From Brasilonema sp. UFV-L1 (GTDB lineage Bacteria > Cyanobacteriota > Cyanobacteriia > Cyanobacteriales > Nostocaceae): a DNA stretch of 41,771 nt. This document shows positions 1 through 8,677 of the stretch, in pieces. The stretch is from positions 1-41,771 of the forward strand of contig NZ_QMEA01000048.1 in assembly GCF_012912105.1 (NCBI RefSeq), given 5' to 3'. Position 1 is the first letter of the stretch. Every line of letters begins with the position of its first letter. Below the pieces are notes generated by a model. The model was not told the DNA's origin. It searched no databases and was given only the letters and a program-made list of their open reading frames with translations. The position numbers and the translations under genes were made by a program.

Positions 1-512
1 ATGCGGTGCGTTACGCGTTGCTTTAACGCACCCTACAATTTAAGGTTTACTTTATGCAGTCTACTTGACGATTGAGGAGAAAACGATCAGGACTGGTAAC
101 GCGATCAAGGGTCATGACAAAATACGTGTCATGTAAGACACATTGTTAAAATTTGAACGCAAACTCTCAAAAATCTTCATATACTGTCGTTTCAATGCCA
201 ATTGTAATGTCTCCATCTATGTGTTATTTGTATAAAGTTTAAAACTTATTTTCTCTAGTCTCTAAATGGTTCCCCCCGCCCGACTACAACAATTGCATCT
301 ACCTTAAAAGCAAGCGCTTCTTTAAACTTCCCTGAGTGCTAAACTGCGGATAAATCACAACGCCCTGCTGCTGAAGTCTTACAATCAACTGAGTGAGTGT
401 AGATAAGTCAACGGGGCGTTGGCTAAGGAGTAAATTTTCTTACAAATCCTGCGCGGATTGCTATATTATTCTGTGTGCATCTGTGATTCTAAACAAATTA
501 TTACAAATATCA
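1..512. other. Gene-free left edge with a hairpin repeat and a possible decayed ORF
   Basis: No convincing gene is seen here. A stem-loop occupies 5-32 (9-bp arms GGTGCGTTA/TAACGCACC), which resembles dispersed intergenic repeats common in filamentous cyanobacteria. On the minus strand about 255-425 there is a broken coding-like stretch: one frame reads LTQLIVRLQQQGVVIYPQ and another continues as FKEALAFKVDAIVVVGRGEP before a stop at 255-257. This may be a remnant of a gene I do not recognise. The rest is AT-rich and probably holds the promoter of the next gene, although I cannot place it. Confidence 0.4.
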
Positions 513-1688
513 ATGAAAATTTTAGTCGCAAGCCACACGTATATAGTAGACCTTAACTGTGAGAAATTACGCATTCTATCTCAACTAGAACCGGAAATTG
601 AAGTCACAGTTGTCGTTCCCAAAAAATGGAAACCGGGCGGTGTTCAAAACAAAATTATTGAAACTCAATTTCGTGATCAAGGCAAGTTTCGCATAGTTCC
701 AATTTCTAACTTTAGTCAAAACCATCAAGGACTTCTGACTTTTGGTGCTGATTTGATATCTTTGTTGTGGAAATTTCGTCCCCAAATTATCCAGGTAGAA
801 CAAGGTTCCAAGGGATTAGCTTATGCTGAGATGATTACCTTAAATCAACTATTAGGACTCAAGGCAAAAAATATATTTTTTACTTGGTGGAATTTACCAT
901 ATAACCTGAAATTTCCAGTTTCTTTATTAGAGAAATATAATTTAAGTCACAGCCACGGCATTATTTCAGGTAACCAAGATGGCGCAGAAATTTTACGACA
1001 ACATGGATACACAGGTTCAATCAAAGTCATGCCTCAACTGGGTGTAAACGAAAGTCTGTTTACTCCGACACCACAGCCAGAATTAGCAACTCAGCTGGGA
1101 ATTCAACCAAGTGATTTTATTGTGGGATTTGTTGGACGCTTTGTTCAAGAAAAAGGATTACTGACTCTGATAAATTCTTTAGCTAGTTTGAAAGAGAAAT
1201 CTTGGAAAGTTTTGCTTTTGGGACGTGGTACCTTAAAGTCAGAGTTAATAAACAAAGCAGCAGAATATCAGATTCAAGACAGAATCATCTTGGTAGAAAG
1301 TGTTCCTCATGATGAAGTTCCAAAATATATTAATTTAATGAGTACTTTAGTTCTCCCATCAGAAACTAACTATAATCTCAAAAATATCACTTCTGTTGGC
1401 TGGAAAGAACAATTTGGTCATGTACTAATAGAAGCAATGGCTTGCAAAGTACCTGTTATTGGTTCTAATTCTGGCGAAATTCCTTATGTGATTGGTAAGA
1501 CTGGATTAATATTTCCTGAAGGAGATGAGAAAGCACTGGCTGATTGCATACTCCAATTGATGGAAAAACCTGAATTGGCTAAAAATTTAGGTGAAATGGG
1601 TTATCAAAAAGCAATGACTCAGTACACGAATCAAGCTTTAGCAAGACAGCAGTTGGATTTTTATAAAGAACTTATAAATAGTGATTAG
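513..1688 (+). CDS. hpsO: GT4 glycosyltransferase, HpsO-like (hormogonium polysaccharide)
   Basis: This is a 391-residue GT-B fold glycosyltransferase of family GT4, a cytoplasmic or membrane-associated enzyme that transfers an activated sugar during exopolysaccharide assembly. The N-terminal acceptor half opens with MKILVASHTYIVDLNCEK. The C-terminal donor-binding half has the linker segment VGFVGRFVQEKG and the GT4 E-x7-E region FGHVLIEAMACKVPVIG. I chose the ATG at 513 because the 40 extra upstream codons look unlike any GT4 N-terminus. The start and overall sequence resemble what I remember of HpsO, and the next gene resembles HpsP, the same order as in the Nostoc punctiforme hps locus. 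That assignment is from memory; the GT4 family call is firm. Confidence 0.75.
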   Translation: MKILVASHTYIVDLNCEKLRILSQLEPEIEVTVVVPKKWKPGGVQNKIIETQFRDQGKFRIVPISNFSQNHQGLLTFGADLISLLWKFRPQIIQVEQGSKGLAYAEMITLNQLLGLKAKNIFFTWWNLPYNLKFPVSLLEKYNLSHSHGIISGNQDGAEILRQHGYTGSIKVMPQLGVNESLFTPTPQPELATQLGIQPSDFIVGFVGRFVQEKGLLTLINSLASLKEKSWKVLLLGRGTLKSELINKAAEYQIQDRIILVESVPHDEVPKYINLMSTLVLPSETNYNLKNITSVGWKEQFGHVLIEAMACKVPVIGSNSGEIPYVIGKTGLIFPEGDEKALADCILQLMEKPELAKNLGEMGYQKAMTQYTNQALARQQLDFYKELINSD

Positions 1689-1736
1689 TGATTGGTCATT
1701 AGTAAACAAGAAATAACCCATGAAAAATGAAAAATT

Positions 1737-2921
1737 ATGCAAGTTATACAAATCATCCCCTCAATTTCCCTGATTTATGGTGGCCCTAGTCAAATGGTAC
1801 TAGGACTCGCTCCTGCATTAGCACGGCAAAAAGTAGAAGTTACAGTTCTCACAACTGACAGTAACGGTGATTTTGGTCAAAAACCTTTGGATGTTCCTTT
1901 AAATTATCCCATCGAACAAGATGGTTATAAAATCATTTATTTCCGTTGCGCCCCTTTTCGTCGCTATAAATTTTCTCTTGACTTACTCAGGTGGTTAAAT
2001 CGTCACGCTCACACATTTAACTTAGCCCATATTCATGCTTTATTTTCCCCTGTTAGTAGTTTTGCTGCAACTGTTTGTCGTCAGCAAAAGCTACCTTACA
2101 TTTTGCGTCCTTTGGGAACTTTAGACCCAGCTGATTTACGTAAGAAAAAACAACTCAAACAGCTTTATGCTGCAATTTTAGAACGTCCGAATTTAGCTGG
2201 TGCAGCTGCACTTCACTTTACTAGCACTCAAGAAGCTAAAGTCTCAGAAAGATTTGGAGTATCGACACGAGATTTGGTAATACCTTTGGGTGTAAACCCA
2301 ATTAAAGATGCAGGGAAAGAAGATGTACGTAGTCAGTTTGGTATATCAAAGGATATACCTTTGGTGCTGTTTATGTCCCGCATTGACCCAAAAAAAGGGT
2401 TAAATCTCCTGCTTCCAGCGTTAGAGGCGCTTTTATCTGAAGGATTCGATTTTCACTTTGTCTTAGCTGGGACTAATCCTCAGGATCCAAGTTATGAAGA
2501 AAAAATAAAATTACAAGTACAAGCTTCTGAGTTGCGATCGCACACCACAATCACTGGCTTTGTCACTGGTGAATTAAAATCTGCTCTTCTTCAAGCTGCT
2601 GATATCTTTGTCTTGCCATCGTACTACGAAAATTTTGGTATTGCTGTCGCTGAAGCGATGGCAGCAGGAACACCAGTACTGATATCAGATCAAGTGCATA
2701 TTTGTCAAGAAGTACGTGATAGCGAGTCAGGATGGGTGAGTGCAACAGATGTGTTGGAATTCACTAGCATACTTCGTATCGCTTTACAAAATCCTTCGGA
2801 ACGTGAAAGGCGGGGACTACGTGCTCAAGAGTATGCCTTGAAAAATTACAGTTGGGATGCGATCGCTCGTCAAACCATTCAGGCGTACAATAATATCTTG
2901 TCCCACTCAGATGTAGAATAA
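1737..2921 (+). CDS. hpsP: GT4 glycosyltransferase, HpsP-like
   Basis: This 394-residue GT4 glycosyltransferase starts MQVIQIIPSISLIYGGPSQM, with the glycine-rich GGPSQ loop that holds the acceptor/nucleotide region in GT4 enzymes. The donor half contains FMSRIDPKKGL and FGIAVAEAMAAGTPVLISD, with the conserved E-x7-E pair. It begins 48 bases after the preceding glycosyltransferase and is probably co-transcribed with it. The gap contains short GATTAGT-like heptamers. The pair probably acts in hormogonium or other extracellular polysaccharide synthesis. The HpsP name rests on recollection of the family and on the neighbour; other GT4 enzymes of exopolysaccharide loci would look similar. Confidence 0.75.
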   Translation: MQVIQIIPSISLIYGGPSQMVLGLAPALARQKVEVTVLTTDSNGDFGQKPLDVPLNYPIEQDGYKIIYFRCAPFRRYKFSLDLLRWLNRHAHTFNLAHIHALFSPVSSFAATVCRQQKLPYILRPLGTLDPADLRKKKQLKQLYAAILERPNLAGAAALHFTSTQEAKVSERFGVSTRDLVIPLGVNPIKDAGKEDVRSQFGISKDIPLVLFMSRIDPKKGLNLLLPALEALLSEGFDFHFVLAGTNPQDPSYEEKIKLQVQASELRSHTTITGFVTGELKSALLQAADIFVLPSYYENFGIAVAEAMAAGTPVLISDQVHICQEVRDSESGWVSATDVLEFTSILRIALQNPSERERRGLRAQEYALKNYSWDAIARQTIQAYNNILSHSDVE

Positions 2922-3055
2922 TAAGTCTGTTTGTGCAAGTTTGCACAACCTAAAATTTTGTTTCATCCTGCTAAAGCCCAATCGGTAAACCGGGGTTTTG
3001 TGGCATCATGACAAAATACAATACATATGCCTTTTTGAACTACAGGGAATCTCAT

Positions 3056-3694
3056 ATGGCTCTCCATCTAGGCGATACAGTACCAAACTTTACCCAAGCC
3101 TCCTCCACCGGAGAAATAGACTTTTATGAATGGGCTGGCGACAGCTGGGTTGTACTTTTCTCTCACCCCGCAGACTACACACCTGTTTGTACAACAGAAT
3201 TAGGCCAAGTCGCTAAACTGAAGCCAGAATTTGACAAACGCAATGTCAAAGTCATTGCTCTGAGTGTTGATGATGTAGAATCTCACAAAGGATGGATTGG
3301 AGATATTGAGGAAACTCAAAACGCCACCCTCAACTATCCAATTTTGGCAGATGGCGATCGCAAAGTCTCTGACCTTTATGACATGATTCACCCGAATGCC
3401 AATGCATTGCTGACTGTGCGTACGGTGTTTATCATCGATCCCAACAAGAAACTACGTCTGAGTTTAACTTATCCTCCCAGCACTGGACGTAACTTTGATG
3501 AAATTCTGCGGGTGATTGATTCGCTACAGTTGACAGACAACTACAGCGTAGCGACACCAGCAGACTGGAAAGACGGCGATGACTGTGTGATTGTTCCTTC
3601 ATTGAAAGATCCAGAAGTGCTGAAGGAGAAATTCCCCAAAGGGTATCAGGAAGTGAAGCCTTATCTTCGCTTGACTCCGCAGCCTAACAAGTAA
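3056..3694 (+). CDS. 1-Cys peroxiredoxin (Prx6 group)
   Basis: This 212-residue peroxiredoxin reduces hydrogen peroxide and alkyl hydroperoxides in the cytoplasm. The thioredoxin-fold core carries the catalytic motif PADYTPVCTTE with the peroxidatic cysteine at about residue 45. The protein has the long C-terminal domain of the Prx6/AhpC-TSA 1-Cys group (DNYSVATPADWKDGDDCVI and beyond). It does have one further Cys, in GDDCVIV, so resolution might not be purely by an external thiol. I chose the ATG at 3056 because an AGGGA Shine-Dalgarno lies 8 bases upstream (3043-3047) and the family begins MALxLGD. It is a single gene, on the same strand as the glycosyltransferases before it. Confidence 0.92.
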   Translation: MALHLGDTVPNFTQASSTGEIDFYEWAGDSWVVLFSHPADYTPVCTTELGQVAKLKPEFDKRNVKVIALSVDDVESHKGWIGDIEETQNATLNYPILADGDRKVSDLYDMIHPNANALLTVRTVFIIDPNKKLRLSLTYPPSTGRNFDEILRVIDSLQLTDNYSVATPADWKDGDDCVIVPSLKDPEVLKEKFPKGYQEVKPYLRLTPQPNK

Positions 3695-3719
3695 ATTTTG
3701 TCAAGAATTTAATACACGC

Positions 3720-3749
3720 TGTAGAGATGGGAAATTTCCCGTCTCTACA
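3720..3749. repeat. 30-nt near-perfect palindrome after the peroxiredoxin gene
   Basis: Two 15-base arms, TGTAGAGATGGGAAA and TTTCCCGTCTCTACA, differ at one position that still pairs as G-U in RNA. It lies 25 bases after the peroxiredoxin stop. No T-tract follows, so it is either a processed 3' end or a member of the dispersed TGTAGAGACGGG-type palindromes that are frequent between genes in filamentous cyanobacteria. Confidence 0.6.
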
Positions 3750-3864
3750 ACGTTAAAGTAAGGGATAAAAAACCCGGAATAGTCGTCAGAAAATATAAAA
3801 ATTCAGTGTAAGGTAAGACCTCACAACTCAATGAAATCTAGATAAATCTAGAAATCTTGTTTAA

Positions 3865-3940
3865 ACGTGGCTAACCACGTTCAGGGATAAATCACCTACG
3901 GAGGGAAGCCGTAGGTAGAGGGAGGTTTTATATTTATTTT
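3865..3940. other. Intergenic block with two consecutive stem-loops
   Basis: Two hairpins follow one another: ACGTGG/CCACGT around a CTAA loop (3865-3880) and ACCTACGG/CCGTAGGT around a 7-base loop (3894-3916), then a purine-rich GAGGGAGG and an AT run. The arrangement resembles the structured right ends of IS200/IS605-type elements in cyanobacteria, but no tnpA or tnpB is present, so at most this is an element remnant. It lies between convergent genes and could also serve as a bidirectional terminator. Confidence 0.35.
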
Positions 3941-3951
3941 GACCCACTTAC

Positions 3952-4647
3952 TTATTTTTTTTTAGGAAATTGAGAATGATCTTCTTCAGAAGAGTCTGGT
4001 TGTAATTGCTGACGTCCGTTACGGATGATTCGCAACATATCCAGAAGATTCTGCTCAATATTTTCTAAGACACTATCAGCGTAGTCATCAGCGCCTTGTT
4101 CAACTGCTTCTGCTTCTGCAACTGCTTGACGCCGCATTTCCTCTATTTCTTGCTGACAGGCGCGTCGTTTGCGATCAATTTCTTCAAGGGTGTCTTGCAG
4201 CATCCCCTCACATTCTTGTTGAACTTGTCGCCTGAGTTCAGCTGCTTCCCGTTCTGCTTGTCGGATTATGTCGCTTTCATCCAAAATTTGCGATCGCTTG
4301 GCTTGTGCTGCGTCAACAATTTGTTGCCCATATTCTTCTGCTTCTAGGAAGATTTCCTCCTTTTGTTGGATGATTGCTGCTGCTTCCTGAAAAACTTCAG
4401 GTAAAGAAAGTCGTATTTCATCAAGCTGATCAAGCAGTTTGTCTTCATCCACTATCGTGCGTCGCGTCAGTGGAATGTTAAAACCAGCAAGAATCATCTC
4501 CTCCAAGCGATTGAGTTCCTGCTGAATGTCTACACTTGTTGTGCGCGTAGCATCTCCGTTATAGGAGACTTCTTCGGCAAACTCTTGCTGGGGAGGCTTG
4601 CTTCCGTTTTGATTTAGTTCGATATTCGATGGTTTTCGGCGTAGCAT
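3952..4647 (-). CDS. Conserved coiled-coil protein, DivIVA / F0-b-subunit-like
   Basis: This 231-residue soluble protein is mostly helix with heptad-rich charged sequence. The middle third (about residues 85-185) is a long coiled coil with Ala/Glu/Gln-rich segments such as [19 protein letters not shown]. The N-terminal about 60 residues look disordered, and the tail is acidic then KKK. Such proteins are often annotated as DivIVA-domain or ATP-synthase-b-like. No membrane segment is visible, so it is not a true F0 b subunit. Its start overlaps the end of coaD by 34 bases on the same strand, so the two are probably translated from one transcript. The function is unknown; a role in cell shape or envelope organisation is only a guess. 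Confidence 0.7.
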   Translation of the reverse strand: MLRRKPSNIELNQNGSKPPQQEFAEEVSYNGDATRTTSVDIQQELNRLEEMILAGFNIPLTRRTIVDEDKLLDQLDEIRLSLPEVFQEAAAIIQQKEEIFLEAEEYGQQIVDAAQAKRSQILDESDIIRQAEREAAELRRQVQQECEGMLQDTLEEIDRKRRACQQEIEEMRRQAVAEAEAVEQGADDYADSVLENIEQNLLDMLRIIRNGRQQLQPDSSEEDHSQFPKKK

Positions 4648-5108
4648 TGGTAAATATCCAGGGCAACGTGGGGGGGGACAAGATGATCAACAGAGCCACC
4701 AAACTTAGCAACCTCTTTCACCACACTACTACTTAAAAAACTATACTCATTTGAGGTTGCGAAGAAAACGGTTTCTATTTCATGAGAAAGAGTTTTATTT
4801 GTGTGAGCCATCTGAAGTTCTACTTCAAAGTCAGAAATTGCTCGTAAACCCCGCAATAGGACTTGTGCTCCCCGCACTTGGGCATAGTTTACGGTCAAAC
4901 CAGCAAAGGCGTCTACCTCCACATTGGTGAGATGTTTCGTACACACACGAATTTGTTCTAGCCGTTTTTGCACTGTAAACAGTGGAGTTTTGTTCGGATT
5001 CCGCAAAACCGCGACAATCACTTGGGCAAACAATCGACTGCCGCGTTGGATAATGTCAAGGTGTCCTAAAGTAATAGGATCGAAACTTCCTGGATAAATG
5101 GCAATCAT
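4614..5108 (-). CDS. coaD: Phosphopantetheine adenylyltransferase
   Basis: This 164-residue enzyme catalyses the penultimate step of coenzyme A synthesis, transferring AMP from ATP to 4'-phosphopantetheine. The N-terminus [20 protein letters not shown] has the TxGH nucleotidyltransferase signature. The middle holds [18 protein letters not shown], and the C-terminal part has [13 protein letters not shown], matching the SSxxVKE motif of the family. I set the start at 5108 because the 23 codons upstream are not family-like and the length then matches the usual 160-165 residues. The downstream coiled-coil gene overlaps it, suggesting translational coupling. Confidence 0.95.
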   Translation of the reverse strand: MIAIYPGSFDPITLGHLDIIQRGSRLFAQVIVAVLRNPNKTPLFTVQKRLEQIRVCTKHLTNVEVDAFAGLTVNYAQVRGAQVLLRGLRAISDFEVELQMAHTNKTLSHEIETVFFATSNEYSFLSSSVVKEVAKFGGSVDHLVPPHVALDIYQCYAENHRISN

Positions 5109-5445
5109 GATCACAGATGCCTCAAAGTTGTTTAGGTGATTATATCTAAACCAAAGGTTATTTGTAACAAAATGCAAGTTCTCATTTAAATCATCAAGAT
5201 GTTAGTCTTTATAAGCTCTGCTGCACCCTACTACTGTGTCAACTTTAGATTGATGAGTGTAGGTAGGACAAAAACACAGGGCAAGACTCGGAGGACAAGG
5301 AAGAAATTATTAAAAATTTCCCCCTTAAGTCAATCTTGACGCTCTACTACTTCATTCTTTGGATGTATCGCACCCAATCCAATGCAAACTGCTATAAATA
5401 CGTCAAATGTACATTAGCTTTTTATAGTTTTTTAGGTACTTTTAC

Positions 5446-6318
5446 ATGGCACTGGATATTTCTACCTTGCCCTTGGCATTTCAATTTACTTCTCCAGGAC
5501 CGATTCTGGTGAAAATAGGACCATTAACTATCCGCTGGTATGGCTTTTTAATTGCTACAGCAGTATTAATTGGCGTTACACTTTCTCAATTCTTGGCAAA
5601 GCGCCGTAACGTTAATCCAGAGTTAATCAGCGACTTGTCCATTTGGCTGGTGATTGCAGCAATCCCAGCAGCACGTTTATATTACGTTTTGTTTCAATGG
5701 TCAGAATATGTTCAGCACCCAGAACGTATCATTGCTATTTGGCAAGGAGGTATAGCGATTCATGGAGCAATTATCGGTGGTGTGATCGCAGCATTGTTAT
5801 TTGCCAGAATGAAACAGATTTCTTTTTGGCAATTGGCTGACTTGGTGTCTCCTTCGCTGATTTTAGGTCAAGCTATTGGACGTTGGGGCAACTTCTTCAA
5901 CTCTGAAGCTTTTGGGCGTCCCACCAATTTACCTTGGAAACTATATATTCCCCCAGAACATCGTCCCCCAGAACTGGCTAATTTTGAGTACTTCCATCCC
6001 ACTTTTCTCTATGAATCTTTGTGGGATGTTATGGTTTTCGCCTTGCTGATCACTTTATTTTTTAGAGGTTTGTCGGGCAAACTCGCTTTGAAAACAGGTA
6101 CGCTGTCTCTGGTTTATTTAGCAGCTTACAGCTTAGGACGCCTGTGGATAGAAGGTCTTCGGACAGATAGTTTGATGCTTGGGGTACTAAGGATAGCACA
6201 AGTTGTCAGTTTACTGGGAATAGGCTTCGGTTTAGCTGGGTTAGCTTGGCTTTACGTAGCCAAACGTCCTTTACCAGATGTTATTTCCACCCTGCAAGGA
6301 GATCAACACAGGAGGTAA
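5446..6318 (+). CDS. lgt: Prolipoprotein diacylglyceryl transferase
   Basis: This 290-residue integral inner-membrane enzyme moves diacylglycerol from phosphatidylglycerol to the lipobox cysteine of prolipoproteins. About seven membrane helices are visible. Signatures are IRWYGFLIA near residue 30, [12 protein letters not shown] near residue 105 (with the essential histidine) and the Lgt signature [15 protein letters not shown] near residue 145. The C-terminal [14 protein letters not shown] is also typical. It is divergently oriented from coaD across about 340 bases of AT-rich DNA that probably contains both promoters. Confidence 0.96.
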   Translation: MALDISTLPLAFQFTSPGPILVKIGPLTIRWYGFLIATAVLIGVTLSQFLAKRRNVNPELISDLSIWLVIAAIPAARLYYVLFQWSEYVQHPERIIAIWQGGIAIHGAIIGGVIAALLFARMKQISFWQLADLVSPSLILGQAIGRWGNFFNSEAFGRPTNLPWKLYIPPEHRPPELANFEYFHPTFLYESLWDVMVFALLITLFFRGLSGKLALKTGTLSLVYLAAYSLGRLWIEGLRTDSLMLGVLRIAQVVSLLGIGFGLAGLAWLYVAKRPLPDVISTLQGDQHRR

Positions 6319-6325
6319 GGGGAAA

Positions 6326-6350
6326 TGGGGAAGAAACTCACTCTTCCCCA
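6326..6350 (+). terminator. Stem-loop after lgt
   Basis: Perfect 8-bp arms TGGGGAAG and CTTCCCCA flank a 9-base loop a few bases after the lgt stop. There is no T-tract, so it may be a weak or factor-dependent 3' end, or simply mRNA-stabilising. Confidence 0.4.
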
Positions 6351-6450
6351 CAAGGACATGATTTCCAATAAGTTGTTGTGGCTTCAACAAGAGCATTGGT
6401 TCCAAAGATGTTAGATTTTAAAGTTTTTAAAAACAAAGTCAGCACAACCA

Positions 6451-7077
6451 TCATAAGACACCAATCATCTTATGAAGTTGAACAGACAATCTATACGTAG
6501 GATATTGTTTGAGAAGCTTCAAAGCAATCGGAAGAGTCTTTTCACGTTCAGACCATTCTGGCTGAAGAAATACAAGAGATGGTCCATTTAGCAGGCTTTC
6601 CTTGTAAAACTCCAATTCTTTACCATCAGCTATAACAATTTTGACTTCGTTGGCTCGCTTCAAAATCTTAGGATGAACTGGATAGCGAGGATTCATATGC
6701 TCTTTAGGACTTAAGGTTACCCATGCTGAAGGCGGTATATCTTGCCAAAATGCTCCAGAAGTTTCTATTGAGACTTGACGACCTGTTGAATTAACAGATT
6801 TGACTAAATCTGGAAGACTAGCATGGATAAAAGGTTCTCCCCCAGAAATGACTACTCTTGGAGATTTCAGTTCTGAAATTAAATCCTCAAAGGAACGCTC
6901 TATCCTGGGCAATCCTTTTCCTCCATCGCCATATCCAGTATCACACCAACTACAACCAATTGGGCATCCTGCTAATCGAATAAAATCTACAGGAGTACCA
7001 GACCAATAACCCTCTCCTTGGATTGTTTCTTGAAATGTTTCATGTATGGGAATAGTTTTGATTTTCTGTAATTGCAT
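6451..7077 (-). CDS. queE: 7-carboxy-7-deazaguanine synthase (radical SAM)
   Basis: This 208-residue radical SAM enzyme converts 6-carboxytetrahydropterin to 7-carboxy-7-deazaguanine, the precursor of preQ0 and queuosine. It has the [10 protein letters not shown] opening of QueE and a CPIGCSWC cluster motif, which is the CX3CX2C cluster-binding pattern of radical SAM enzymes. The GGEP SAM-binding motif follows in VVISGGEPF. The C-terminal half has the substrate-side segment [13 protein letters not shown] chose the ATG at 7077; the longer reading frame would need a TTG start. The QueD-like gene lies upstream on the same strand, separated by a MITE-like insertion, so the two steps of the same pathway may once have formed one operon. 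Confidence 0.93.
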   Translation of the reverse strand: MQLQKIKTIPIHETFQETIQGEGYWSGTPVDFIRLAGCPIGCSWCDTGYGDGGKGLPRIERSFEDLISELKSPRVVISGGEPFIHASLPDLVKSVNSTGRQVSIETSGAFWQDIPPSAWVTLSPKEHMNPRYPVHPKILKRANEVKIVIADGKELEFYKESLLNGPSLVFLQPEWSEREKTLPIALKLLKQYPTYRLSVQLHKMIGVL

Positions 7078-7134
7078 AGTCAATTTCAACCAAGACTTAA
7101 ATTTCCAACCGAAGGGAGCATCCCAATTTATGTA

Positions 7135-7331
7135 ATACCAAGTTGCGTTCTAATGTGTCATTCTGACCGGAGGGAAGAATCTCGCGAGATACTTCGCTTC
7201 ACTACGTTACGCACCCTGCGGGAAGCCCTTCGGATTCGCAGTCGCCTCTGTCGGGAAACCCTCCTGCAGCGCTGTCTCACCGCAAAGCGTCTACAGTATG
7301 ACAAGTTGGCTGTTTGACTGCAACTTGGTAT
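7135..7331. mobile_element. 197-bp MITE-like element with 12-bp inverted ends
   Basis: The ends are perfect inverted repeats: ATACCAAGTTGC at 7135-7146 and GCAACTTGGTAT at 7320-7331. TA dinucleotides flank the CCAAGTTGC cores, as expected for a TA-targeting IS630/Tc1-type transposase. Inside are further inverted pieces (GTCATTCTG near the left end, CAGTATGAC near the right) and REP-like segments such as GAAGAATCTCGCGAGAT. There is no transposase gene, and the short open frames inside are not coding. It sits between queE and the QueD-like gene. Confidence 0.75.
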
Positions 7332-7400
7332 AAAAACATAGAATTTACACATTTTGGATCCTCTCCAACCAAATATAAACTTTGATGCAGAAACTCTGCT

Positions 7401-8336
7401 TTATGCAGAAACTCTGCTTTTTAAATCCACATATCCACCCTTTGATAAGCCTTCGCTTAAGAAAAGAATATCTGCTCCAGAAGAATTAAGCTCATCTCTC
7501 CATTTCTGACAAACGTAATTTGCCAGAAATTCTACAGTTGTTTCCGTTTCTAAAAAAGCTAATTTGTTCTTTTGTGTGTGATACTCTGCGCAAAACAAAC
7601 CCCTCTCTTTAGTTGTATACTCGATTCTAATCCAGTCGCTCTTTTGTTGAACTAAAGTATCTTTCCAAATAAAAATAGTTCTATCTAGCTCTTTTGCAAT
7701 TTCTTGTTCAAGTTTGAAAATCTCTGAATTTCCTACATGCTGTTTATCAACTTGATGACTAAGTAAAGAAATAAACGATAAGTGACCATGCGAGTTGTTT
7801 TGACATCCCCAAGATGTTGAATTTCTTAAACCATGACAATATGTAAAATACGATACTTTTTTTTGAGTCGGTACTAATTGCTGAAAGTTAATCGTATTAA
7901 AACATTTGATACTGACACTAGGATAAAGTTCAGTAATTTTTTGATTTAAGTATTGCTCAAATGCAAATTCAACTTCTTTAAGAGAGTATTCTTTAGCATT
8001 AAATACTTTGACAGCATTTGATGGTATATCTAACCGCAAACTAACAGATTGAATATTAACTCGATCTTCTTTAAATTCCTTTTTGCATTTTGAATATCCT
8101 TCTAGAATCCATAACTTATGGTCAAATCCAGTTAATTTGTCATCTATGAGGGATTTAATAGTTTTTTTAATTGTAGAAAAATCCACAATAACTTTTTCTA
8201 TAGGATCTATTTTCCCTGTCACTACAAAACCAGGATTAAATGACCCTCCCACTATATTACCCTGATTGTCAATGAATGCATGATCAACAACCGTTACATT
8301 ACTTAAAAAAATCGAAACTCCGTTTAGCATTTTCAT
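7401..8336 (-). CDS. Two-half QueD/PTPS-family protein (6-carboxytetrahydropterin synthase-like)
   Basis: This 311-residue protein is about twice the usual length of QueD (around 120-140 residues). Family motifs are present but divided between two halves. The N-terminal half has DFSTIKK (residue 52 on) and GFDHKLW (residue 70 on), matching the DFxxLK and LDHxxL motifs, but GGSFNP stands where the HGH zinc ligands should be. The C-terminal half has FTYCHGL (164-170), then Cys178 and SHGH (182-185), matching the FxxxH, catalytic Cys and HGH motifs. It ends with ETTVEFLA (265-272), matching the PTxEnlA motif, while its own DF/DH segment is degenerate. I infer two tunnelling-fold (T-fold) domains sharing one active site. 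I recall similar long proteins in some gammaproteobacteria. A second ATG at 8330 is better spaced from GAGAAG. The neighbour queE uses QueD's product. Confidence 0.75.
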   Translation of the reverse strand: MKMLNGVSIFLSNVTVVDHAFIDNQGNIVGGSFNPGFVVTGKIDPIEKVIVDFSTIKKTIKSLIDDKLTGFDHKLWILEGYSKCKKEFKEDRVNIQSVSLRLDIPSNAVKVFNAKEYSLKEVEFAFEQYLNQKITELYPSVSIKCFNTINFQQLVPTQKKVSYFTYCHGLRNSTSWGCQNNSHGHLSFISLLSHQVDKQHVGNSEIFKLEQEIAKELDRTIFIWKDTLVQQKSDWIRIEYTTKERGLFCAEYHTQKNKLAFLETETTVEFLANYVCQKWRDELNSSGADILFLSEGLSKGGYVDLKSRVSA

Positions 8337-8543
8337 CTTCTCAAGCTTTTCAATTAAAATTTTTATTTTGATGATTGTGAAAACTTTTTATTCTAAAATT
8401 TGCGAGGCATACAAAATCAGTAAAAATAAAAATTCGTCGGGATAGCTAGGAATTTATATTAAACTTTTTTAGAAACACTAAGATCATACTGCTTTTAACT
8501 AATAGCTGACTTGTCTCAAACTCCGGTGTCAAACAAGTAAAAA

Positions 8544-8677
8544 TTGACTTCTTTTGAAAACGTCTAAGATTAAGATATTTCACTTTAGTAACTAGTCTCG
8601 TTGGAACTTTTGTCCATGAAGCTAAGACTACTGTGGAAAGTATATCAACAGCATAGTAATATTTGCTGTTTTTTTTA
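8544..8677 (+). ncRNA. Candidate small RNA with promoter-like boxes and intrinsic terminator
   Basis: In a gene-free stretch, TTGACT (8544-8549) is followed 15 bases later by TAAGAT. About 100 bases downstream is a hairpin, AACAGCA (8647-8653) with TGCTGTT (8664-8670), directly followed by a run of T. This is a textbook intrinsic terminator with no coding gene upstream on this strand, because the adjacent gene reads the other way. The terminator is well supported by sequence; the promoter is weak because of its short spacer. No known RNA family is recognised. Confidence 0.35.

Noticed and set aside
393-512. Longer start of the first glycosyltransferase
   Set aside because: The extra 40 residues do not resemble a GT4 N-terminus, and the ATG at 513 gives the standard MKILVASHTY opening.
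7072-7352. Short open frames on both strands between queE and the QueD-like gene
   Set aside because: They lie inside or across the MITE-like element, are arginine-rich because of its palindromic GC-rich content, and match no family.
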